Below, one piece after another: positions 26,341 to 32,520 of a stretch of 32,520 bases of DNA. The translations under genes and the position numbers were made by a program. This DNA comes from Puniceicoccaceae bacterium (GTDB lineage: Bacteria; Verrucomicrobiota; Verrucomicrobiia; Opitutales; Coraliomargaritaceae), in assembly GCA_017857255.1 (NCBI GenBank), contig JAFMDL010000019.1, positions 1 through 32,520 of the forward strand, read 5' to 3'. Position 1 is the first letter of the stretch; every line of letters starts with the position of its first letter. The notes under the pieces are model-generated. The model saw only the letters and a program-made list of their open reading frames with translations, did no database searches and was not told the DNA's origin.

Positions 26341-27798
26341 ATGGCAAAAGATTGGCTCGAAGGGATCGAAGAAGCGTATGACGTCGTGGTCATTGGCTCG
26401 GGATTAGGCGGATTAACCGGCGCGAATTACCTAGCAAAAAATGGTCATAAGGTGCTCTTGTTGGAGCATCACTATCAATTTGGTGGGCTGGCCACTTGGT
26501 TCAAGCGCCCTGGAGGGCATATTTTTGATATTTCTCTGCATGGTTTTCCTCATGGGATGGTGAAGTCCTGCCGCAAATATTGGACTAAAGAAATCGCTGA
26601 TTCGATCCACCAGCTCAAAGATGTACGCTTCATCAACCCGCAGATGAATGTGTGGACCACTTTCGAGCGTGAAGATTTTACCAATATTTTGGTCAACGAC
26701 TTTAAGGTAGATCGTGATAAAGTCGAAGGGTTCTACGACCATTTGCGGGCGATGAACTTCTACGACGATAATACCCAGACGACGGGGGAAATGTTTGAGG
26801 AGTTTTTCCCGGGCCGCACGGATGTGCACCGGCTATTGATGGAACCCATTTCATATGCAAATGGTTCGCACATTGATGATCCAGCGATCACTTACGGTAT
26901 CGTGTTTTCCAACTTTATGAGTAAGGGTGTTTTCACATTCCAAGGTGGCACTGATACGCTCATTAAAAAGATGGTGGCCGAGCTGAAGAGCAATGGCTGC
27001 GAAGTGCGGAAGTGCGCGCTGGTTGAAGGCGTGGATGTGGAGGACAACCAAGTTGTGGGCGTCCGAGTACGTAGCCAAAATACTGGCGGTGAGGCCTTCC
27101 CGGTACGTTCGGTACGCTGTAAGGCGGTGCTTTCAAATGCCAATGTGCGCAATACGATTGAATACCTCGTCGGCGAAGATAAATTTCCGGCAGACTTTGT
27201 TAAGGAAGCCAAGGCGGTTCGCAACAATACCAGCTCTTGCCAAGTCTATATGGGCATCAAGAAGGGGGAGACGATTCCAAATATCGGTGACCTTGTATTT
27301 ACTTCGAGAGCACCTGAGTATACCATTGATGAACTGACATCGATTCACACCAGCAGCCACACCTTCTCGGTTTACTACCCGGAAACGCGCCCGCACTTGA
27401 CGAGTGATCGCTACACCGTGGTTGCTTCGCTCAATGCTCGCTGGGATGAGTGGGAACAACTAACAGATGAGGAGTACGAGGCTGAAAAATCGCGTATGTG
27501 TGAAGAATGTGTGAGCAGCTTAGAGACTTTTATCCCTGGCGTACGGGACAAGATCGACCATATCGAAGCCGCGACCCCACGCACCGTAAATTATTATACG
27601 AAGTCCATGCAGGGCACCTCATTTGGTACTAAGTTTGAAGGCCTGAAGGTCTCGATGGAGTTGTCCGAGAAAATCGGAGGCCTATACCATGCTGGCTCAG
27701 TTGGCATTATTATGTCTGGCTGGTTGGGTACGATGAATTACGGGGTGATCACTGCCAACAAGATCGACAAACGCTTGTTTGAACTCTCGAAAGGGTAG
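26341..27798 (+). CDS. FAD-dependent oxidoreductase, phytoene desaturase/CrtISO-like
   Basis: A 485-residue flavoprotein from the ATG at 26341; the frame is open further upstream, but this start places the dinucleotide motif GSGLGG at residues 19-24 and its acidic partner E42 at the usual spacing. The second block is [17 protein letters not shown], and the C terminus has [22 protein letters not shown], the FAD-contact motif of the CrtI/CrtISO/retinol saturase superfamily. The middle carries [20 protein letters not shown], also typical. Carotenoid or polyprenoid desaturation or isomerisation is inferred. No crt neighbour is present, so the substrate is open. Confidence 0.88.
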   Translation: MAKDWLEGIEEAYDVVVIGSGLGGLTGANYLAKNGHKVLLLEHHYQFGGLATWFKRPGGHIFDISLHGFPHGMVKSCRKYWTKEIADSIHQLKDVRFINPQMNVWTTFEREDFTNILVNDFKVDRDKVEGFYDHLRAMNFYDDNTQTTGEMFEEFFPGRTDVHRLLMEPISYANGSHIDDPAITYGIVFSNFMSKGVFTFQGGTDTLIKKMVAELKSNGCEVRKCALVEGVDVEDNQVVGVRVRSQNTGGEAFPVRSVRCKAVLSNANVRNTIEYLVGEDKFPADFVKEAKAVRNNTSSCQVYMGIKKGETIPNIGDLVFTSRAPEYTIDELTSIHTSSHTFSVYYPETRPHLTSDRYTVVASLNARWDEWEQLTDEEYEAEKSRMCEECVSSLETFIPGVRDKIDHIEAATPRTVNYYTKSMQGTSFGTKFEGLKVSMELSEKIGGLYHAGSVGIIMSGWLGTMNYGVITANKIDKRLFELSKG

Positions 27799-27884
27799 CG
27801 TTTGCAGCGGTGATTCGCGCGCCACTGCATGCTCAATGGATAACAGCCGCCCTCACCGTGTACATGAGTTATCAGTATGCAATA

Positions 27885-27914
27885 AAGCCACGACTCTGTG
27901 ATGAGTCGTGGCTT
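27885..27914. terminator. Hairpin between converging genes, likely bidirectional terminator
   Basis: A perfect 12-bp stem, AAGCCACGACTC (27885-27896) and GAGTCGTGGCTT (27903-27914), with a 6-base loop. It lies 86 bases after the FAD oxidoreductase stop and 71 bases beyond the stop of the converging outer-membrane protein gene. There is no long T-run on either side, so termination efficiency is uncertain, but the stem is strong and the place is right. Confidence 0.75.
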
Positions 27915-27985
27915 AGTTAAACCGAATTTAAGGGCTAGTTAATGCTTTAGGATCCACTGATAACTCCTAGTTTCCGACAGCTTTT

Positions 27986-28705
27986 TTACCAAATGTAAGC
28001 GATGGTCAGGCCAAGTTTAGTAACGTCTGTATCGTAATCGAATTCAGCGTTGCCGTCTTCACCATCAAATTCATCGCTTTCGAAGCTAACATACGCACCA
28101 GCAATCCAGCTTTCAGTCCACTGCCATGAGACACCTGTTTGGATGCCTAAGCAACCTTCTGAGTCGCCTGCAGCATAATTGATGTAGTTATTCCACGCCC
28201 ATTCTTCATTAATCTTGTAGTCGAGTTTGAGCCCAATCACCCCGTCCACCCACGAATCATCAATGTCCACTTTTTCGCTGCTGGATTTAAAACTCCACTC
28301 ATGGTCAGTGTATTGAATACCTGCATATGGAGTGAGGGTAATTGCACCTTCTCGATAGGCGACATAGCCTAAAGTGAGTTCTGCGCCAGTTTGCTCAAAA
28401 TTGTTTTTAGAGCGCTCTGTTTCAGCTTGGATAGTATCTTTGGATTCGTATTCTACCATGCTGGCGCTGAGGTTGATTACCCACGTACCATCGGTTGCAA
28501 AACCTGCTAAACCAAATCCACCTTCGAAATCGTTTTGGTCGTATTCAACGTCCAGCTTATTGCCATCTTCAAATGTGAGGTCGCCATCATAGTTGGTGAT
28601 GCCAATTCCAGTCCCAATACCAAATTGCCATTCGGCATTGGCATTGACATTTGGAGCTAGGAGGATTGCTGCTGTGGTTATTGCTACTAGTGCGTTTTTT
28701 TTCAT
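27986..28705 (-). CDS. Small outer-membrane beta-barrel protein
   Basis: A 239-residue protein with a signal peptide (MKKNALVAITTAAILLAPNV, cleavage near ANA at residue 24). The mature chain alternates hydrophobic and polar residues in short strands separated by acidic turns, and ends in an aromatic residue (LGLTIAYIW), as outer-membrane barrels do. It has few cysteines (one in GCLGIQTG) and is strongly acidic in the turns. Length fits an eight- to ten-stranded barrel. The specific role is unknown. It is a single gene with a possible promoter 37 bases upstream. Confidence 0.82.
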   Translation of the reverse strand: MKKNALVAITTAAILLAPNVNANAEWQFGIGTGIGITNYDGDLTFEDGNKLDVEYDQNDFEGGFGLAGFATDGTWVINLSASMVEYESKDTIQAETERSKNNFEQTGAELTLGYVAYREGAITLTPYAGIQYTDHEWSFKSSSEKVDIDDSWVDGVIGLKLDYKINEEWAWNNYINYAAGDSEGCLGIQTGVSWQWTESWIAGAYVSFESDEFDGEDGNAEFDYDTDVTKLGLTIAYIW

Positions 28706-28741
28706 TATATTGAGTGTGTTTTTTTGAATTTGTGAATCATT

Positions 28742-28769
28742 TTGATATGATTAATTCATTTACAGTCAA
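28742..28769 (-). promoter_or_regulatory. Possible promoter of the small beta-barrel gene
   Basis: On the minus strand TTGACT (28764-28769) and TATCAA (28742-28747) are 16 bases apart. Transcription would start near 28735, about 30 bases before the ATG at 28705. Five of six and four of six bases match the consensus boxes; the call is tentative. Confidence 0.4.
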
Positions 28770-28828
28770 TGTAATGCGAGACATCCAACGGTAAATTGAT
28801 TATTTATTTACTTCTTGCATATGGCTTA

Positions 28829-30064
28829 TTATAATAACCAATTCACGCTAAAACCAAAGAAGTGGATCGCATGGTCTTCGTAGGTACCAAATATCTCGCC
28901 TGCCTGGCCGCGATCGACTTTCATATCAATATCGCCATACCAGAGAAGTTCATAGCCTGCGCTGATCTGGACGCTCTCGGAGTACTGGTAAGTTGCGCCG
29001 ATCCCGTAGCGCCATGAATCTCCAGTTGGGAGGTCGGGGGTGACATCGTCTTCATCAACCATCTCGGTATCGTAGGCGATGCCTGTATTCAGTCGCCATG
29101 CTTCATTGATCTGATATTGCAGGCCAAGCGCGACGTTCCAGGTGTCTTTGTAGCTGCGATCTGCGATGATCGATTTACTGTTGTTAACGGCGGAGGCGTC
29201 AATATCGACTTTGCCAAATTCAGACCATTCTTGCCAGCCGATGTTGCCCATTACGGCCCAGCGATTTGAAACTTGATGAAATGCGCTGAGGATGAGCGAC
29301 TGTGGCATCGTCATACTCAGATCAACCTTGCCGATTCTCCGCAACGCATTTGATACCAAACCGTCACCTTCAACCTTGGGTCGGGTCTTTAAGTCGAATT
29401 CCGATTCGGATAAGTACTGCAGGCCAACGCGCGTGCGTGCATCTGGTTCGTACAAAATACCTAAATTTACCTGCAAGGAATGTGTGTTGTCGTCGAACTT
29501 AAGTTTGCCATCTTCTTGTTCGCCATTGTTGATGGACATTTTCTGCTCGAACACGGTGTAAATGAAGGCAAGTCCTGCGCCGATGGAAAGTTGGTCGTTG
29601 ATGCGATAGGCGACGGTCGGTTGCATGCCGACGCTTTGTAGGGTGATCTCATTCAAATAGTAGCGACCTTCCCAGCCAGTATCGTAGTCCAAGCCGAGAC
29701 CAAAAAAACCAGCCATGGAAAAGCCGACGCTCCATTGATCATTGAGTTGATGGGTGGCGAAGAAACTACCGCCGGGCAGTACCGAGTTTAGATCGGAGCC
29801 GCCGCCCTGATCCGAACTGAAGCTGGAATCGATCGCAAGAGGTTGCGCAGTGAATTGAATTTGCGTGCCGTCGAGTCGGCTCATGCCAGCTGGGTTGGTG
29901 ACAATTGTGGCTGGGTCTTGTGCACGTGCAGCCCAGCCAGCGCCTGCCATCGATGTCTCAGTTGTACTGAGTTCGTAGAGGTAGAGGCCGCCGGCGCTGA
30001 GCGAAGCTGTCGAGCATAGCACTGAGGTCATGTAATAAAGATAGGATTTCGGCTGAATTTTCAT
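28829..30064 (-). CDS. OmpP1/FadL/TodX-family outer-membrane transport protein
   Basis: A 411-residue outer-membrane barrel of the FadL family, which passes hydrophobic molecules such as long-chain fatty acids through a hatch domain. After a signal peptide of about 24 residues comes the family N terminus GGLYLYELSTTETSMAGAGW followed by ARAQDPATIVTNPAGMSRLDG, the NPA-containing hatch signature. The chain ends WLL after FFGFSVN, a normal barrel end. TATAAT lies on the minus strand at 30092-30097, about 28 bases before the ATG, and may be its -10 box; no good -35 was found. The divergent neighbour is a FabZ-like/FabI-like pair, so a common link to fatty acids is possible but not shown. Confidence 0.9.
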   Translation of the reverse strand: MKIQPKSYLYYMTSVLCSTASLSAGGLYLYELSTTETSMAGAGWAARAQDPATIVTNPAGMSRLDGTQIQFTAQPLAIDSSFSSDQGGGSDLNSVLPGGSFFATHQLNDQWSVGFSMAGFFGLGLDYDTGWEGRYYLNEITLQSVGMQPTVAYRINDQLSIGAGLAFIYTVFEQKMSINNGEQEDGKLKFDDNTHSLQVNLGILYEPDARTRVGLQYLSESEFDLKTRPKVEGDGLVSNALRRIGKVDLSMTMPQSLILSAFHQVSNRWAVMGNIGWQEWSEFGKVDIDASAVNNSKSIIADRSYKDTWNVALGLQYQINEAWRLNTGIAYDTEMVDEDDVTPDLPTGDSWRYGIGATYQYSESVQISAGYELLWYGDIDMKVDRGQAGEIFGTYEDHAIHFFGFSVNWLL

Positions 30065-30230
30065 AGTGTGTGTTGATACAATGGAATTTATATTATAATA
30101 TTCATAAGAACGTTATTAATATATTGCTGGGTATGGTGCTATTGTCTAGTTTAGATGTGCTTTGTGATACTAGATTACGGAGACTTTTTTTTAGCGTGCA
30201 TTTCGCTGGTTTAGTCATTGACTCGACGTT

Positions 30231-30674
30231 ATGGACGAAATTCTCCGCACAATACCACACCGCCCCCCGTTTCTTTTTATCGACGAGATTGTCGAAATTC
30301 GTGAAGACGGCGCTACTTGTAAGCGTACGATCCGCATGGAGGAGCCGCAGTTTGAGGGGCACTATCCAGGTAACCCCATTATGCCTGGAGTCTTACTCTG
30401 TGAGGCTTGTTTTCAAGCCGGAGCCATTTATCTCGGCAAGCAGATCGAGAAGGAAGGCCGCGCGCTTGCAGATGTGACTCCGGTTCTTTCGCGTATCAGC
30501 GATGCACGCTTTAAGCAGATGGTGAAGCCTGGTGATGATGTTGTCATCGAGGTGACGATGAAGGAGACAATCAGTAAATTCTTTTTTATGAAGGGCAAAG
30601 TACTGAAGAACGGTAAGCCAGCACTCACGATCGAGTTTGCACTGGCAATGCTCGAAGCGGAGGCAGGTAAGTGA
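30231..30674 (+). CDS. fabZ: FabZ-like 3-hydroxyacyl-ACP dehydratase
   Basis: A 147-residue hot-dog fold protein. IPHRPPFLFIDEI is the standard FabZ start, and the catalytic pair is His in HYPGNPIMPG (about residue 44) and Glu in LLCEACFQAG (about residue 58). It dehydrates 3-hydroxyacyl-ACP to the trans-2-enoyl form in fatty acid synthesis. Its stop overlaps the GTG start of the FabI-like gene by four bases (GTGA), so the next step of the cycle is translated with it. The roughly 165 bases between it and the divergent FadL-type gene are AT-rich; the promoter is not clear. Confidence 0.92.
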   Translation: MDEILRTIPHRPPFLFIDEIVEIREDGATCKRTIRMEEPQFEGHYPGNPIMPGVLLCEACFQAGAIYLGKQIEKEGRALADVTPVLSRISDARFKQMVKPGDDVVIEVTMKETISKFFFMKGKVLKNGKPALTIEFALAMLEAEAGK

Positions 30675-31480
30675 GTTTTCTAGCACTCGAAGGCAAGCGC
30701 TTCCTAGTCATGGGAGTTGCGAATCGAAAGAGTGTCGCTTGGGCGATTACCAAGTCCCTTGAAGCAGAGGGCGCAGAGGTGATTCATAGCGTGCGCTCCG
30801 AGGCACGTTTGGAGAGTTTACAACAACTCCTTGGCGATCGCAAAGCATACATCTGCGACGTGGAGTTTCCAGAGCAGATCGTTGCGCTCGCTGAGCAGGT
30901 GAGCACGGAGTATGGCGAACTTGATGGCCTTGTGCATTCGATCGCATTTGCCAATTATTCGGAGGGATTTAAGCCATTCCATGAGACCGTGCGAAAGGAC
31001 TTTTTGCAGGCCACTGCAATCTCTGCTTTTTCTCTGGTTGAAGTCGCGGGTGCCTTTAAACCATTTTTGAAGAACGATGCGTCAGTGGTGTCGATCGGTA
31101 TCTCATCTACAGATGTGACCGCAGAAAACTATGGTTACATGGCGCCGATCAAGGCGGCACTCGAGACTTCGTCTTACAATTTGGCAAAATCCTTTGGCGC
31201 TGATACGCGCGTGCGATTTAATACGGTGAATGCTGGACCGCTGAAGACTAGTGCCTCGGCAGGCATTCCCGGCTATTTGGAGAGCTACTTGTACGCCGAA
31301 AAGCTGACGTTTCGTAAGCAGAACCTGACGACGCAGGAAGTTGCCAACACTGCAGTCTTTTTGTTGAGCCCCGCTTCCACTGGTATCAATGGGCAGGGAC
31401 TCGTGGTGAACGCCGGCATGGATCGTAACTATTTTGACAAAGAAGTGGTTAGCTTAGCGATGCGCCCAGAGAAAAAGTGA
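30671..31480 (+). CDS. fabI: Divergent enoyl-ACP reductase (FabI-like SDR)
   Basis: A 269-residue SDR with a GTG start overlapping the fabZ stop (GTGA). The N terminus GVANRKSVAWAI is the FabI cofactor-binding sequence with the short GxxxxxSxxxxI pattern. The catalytic pair is Y154 and K161 in NYGYMAPIKAALE, spaced Y-x6-K as in E. coli FabI (Y156/K163). In an ungapped reading the second active-site tyrosine of E. coli FabI (Y146) is replaced by Ile144 here. AGPLKTSASAGIPG and GINGQGLVVNAG fit FabI. It reduces the enoyl-ACP made by the upstream dehydratase, with NADH or NADPH. A housekeeping or specialised role cannot be told apart; the missing tyrosine makes me keep the 'FabI-like' label. Confidence 0.9.
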   Translation: MSFLALEGKRFLVMGVANRKSVAWAITKSLEAEGAEVIHSVRSEARLESLQQLLGDRKAYICDVEFPEQIVALAEQVSTEYGELDGLVHSIAFANYSEGFKPFHETVRKDFLQATAISAFSLVEVAGAFKPFLKNDASVVSIGISSTDVTAENYGYMAPIKAALETSSYNLAKSFGADTRVRFNTVNAGPLKTSASAGIPGYLESYLYAEKLTFRKQNLTTQEVANTAVFLLSPASTGINGQGLVVNAGMDRNYFDKEVVSLAMRPEKK

Positions 31481-31507
31481 TCAAGCGACTTAGTGTGACG
31501 TGTTTGA

Positions 31508-32470
31508 CTACGGTTCGACAAAGACTGGCATATTTACATGCACGGCATGCAGTACTGTTTGTGCATTCCAGTTGGCCAAGCGAAAGCATCCACTGGATTC
31601 AGTGCGGCCAACTTTTTCGGGTTCAGGCGTTCCGTGGATGCCATAGCTGGGTAGGTTGAGTCCGACCCAAACCGTTCCAACTGGGTTGTTGGGTCCGGGT
31701 TGAATGATGAATTTTTGAGTGATACCTTCGCGTTCTGCAGTGCTGGTTAAAATAGCTGGATTGAAGGTGTAGTTTGGCTCATTGACGCGTACGTTTACTC
31801 GCAGTTCACCGCTGGGGCGTTTTTCGACACGGCGAGCGATGCTAACTGGGCAGTGAAACAGCAGTCGATGGTCGGCGCTAAAAGCCTGCAGGGCTCGCTC
31901 GGAGAGTTTGATCTGCAGGTACGCGGCAGTTTCGTTAACGCGAAAGGGAGGTACGTATGGTATGAAGATCGTATCTCCAATCGATAGGTCGTGCCAGTTG
32001 GTGTCGGGATTTAAACTGTCGATTAAATCAGGATCACTCTGTGACTGTTCCGCAATCATTTCGCGGAGGGAGTGGAAGCGTAGTTTGTCTAGTGCGCCGC
32101 GCGCGCGCCAGCTAGGCGGCTGATTGCCCACATCACTAAAGTCTGCTCTGGTAAGTTCACGCGTTATAAACACTGGTTCTTGGATTTTTAAATCGTCAGC
32201 AGTGGTGACATCAAAGATACCTGTGAGTGGTAATTTATGAGCGGTCTGGTAAGCGCGCAGGGCGCGTTTGGTTTGTGAGCCATTAGTTCCGTCGATAGAG
32301 CCAGGGGAGAAGCCTTCTCTGGCTAGGGCGATTTGTAGTTCGGTGGTATTGTTAATCGAGCGTGTTGTATTCGCGATGTGTGCGAGTTCGCGTAACTGCG
32401 GCCAATAATAAATGGTCGCAGCGATTAAGCCAAATAAGACGAATAGTCGGACAAGCCAGTGTTTGAACAC
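31508..32470 (-). CDS. L,D-transpeptidase (YkuD) with peptidoglycan-binding domain
   Basis: A 320-residue cell-wall enzyme from the GTG at 32470. An N-terminal membrane segment (about residues 7-26) is followed by a peptidoglycan-binding_1-type domain (about 40-95, TELQIALAREGFSPGSIDGT), a middle region with a LysM-like end (LSIGDTIFIPYVPP) and a C-terminal YkuD domain. The catalytic motif has H279 in IHGT and C295 in SSGCFRL. It should form or edit 3-3 cross-links or attach proteins to peptidoglycan in the periplasm. The frame stays open to the right edge of the window and upstream codons are basic (RRTKPRKRP), so the true start may lie further upstream and outside the window. Confidence 0.92.
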   Translation of the reverse strand: MFKHWLVRLFVLFGLIAATIYYWPQLRELAHIANTTRSINNTTELQIALAREGFSPGSIDGTNGSQTKRALRAYQTAHKLPLTGIFDVTTADDLKIQEPVFITRELTRADFSDVGNQPPSWRARGALDKLRFHSLREMIAEQSQSDPDLIDSLNPDTNWHDLSIGDTIFIPYVPPFRVNETAAYLQIKLSERALQAFSADHRLLFHCPVSIARRVEKRPSGELRVNVRVNEPNYTFNPAILTSTAEREGITQKFIIQPGPNNPVGTVWVGLNLPSYGIHGTPEPEKVGRTESSGCFRLANWNAQTVLHAVHVNMPVFVEP

Positions 32471-32520
32471 ACTTGTCCTGGCCTGTATGGCAGGTCGCTT
32501 GCGGGGCTTCGTCCTGCGTG

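Overview
The window looks like chromosomal DNA of a marine Verrucomicrobiota bacterium, most likely class Opitutae, order Puniceicoccales (Coraliomargarita/Lentimonas type). The basis is gene content and protein style: a formylglycine sulfatase, a PafA-like phosphatase, a Gld-like ABC/DUF4340/AsmA operon, few Shine-Dalgarno sequences and moderate GC. This assignment is inference; there is no rRNA here. Coding density is very high, with convergent gene pairs overlapping by 4 to 14 bases.

Layout. 1-4101 (+): end of a four-gene photolyase cluster (class I photolyase, FeS-type photolyase, TIGR01777 epimerase-like protein, renalase-like FAD oxidoreductase). 4088-12043 (-): five-gene operon transcribed from the right: ABC ATPase, ABC-2 permease, GldG-like protein, DUF4340 protein, AsmA-like protein. 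12224-13387 (+): ribonuclease D. 13602-13719 (-): a CAU-anticodon tRNA with its own terminator, followed by an intergenic region holding two perfect interleaved inverted repeats. 13937-15616 (+): PafA-like phosphatase, facing a GltS glutamate/sodium symporter (-). 17240-18793 (+): secreted sulfatase with a terminator, then riboflavin synthase (+).

19481-22374 (-) is an arsenic-type cassette read from the right: arsR, a 60-residue protein with two vicinal Cys pairs, a COG0701/ArsP-like permease, a thioredoxin-type arsenate reductase and an aquaporin whose ar/R arginine is replaced by valine. A perfect -35 box, 17-base spacer and palindrome lie immediately before arsR and predict an almost leaderless message. 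No ArsB or Acr3 pump is present, so arsenite is inferred to leave through the channel and/or the permease. This is the most interesting part of the window.

22518-24134 (+): CstA-family transporter, converging across a large imperfect hairpin on a dGTPase (-). 25564-26211 (+): unrecognised secreted protein. 26341-27798 (+): CrtI/CrtISO-like FAD oxidoreductase. Two outer-membrane barrel genes follow (-; the second FadL/OmpP1 type), then a translationally coupled FabZ-like/FabI-like pair (+) and an L,D-transpeptidase (-) whose frame is still open at the right edge. I saw no CRISPR array, prophage, insertion sequence or replication origin.
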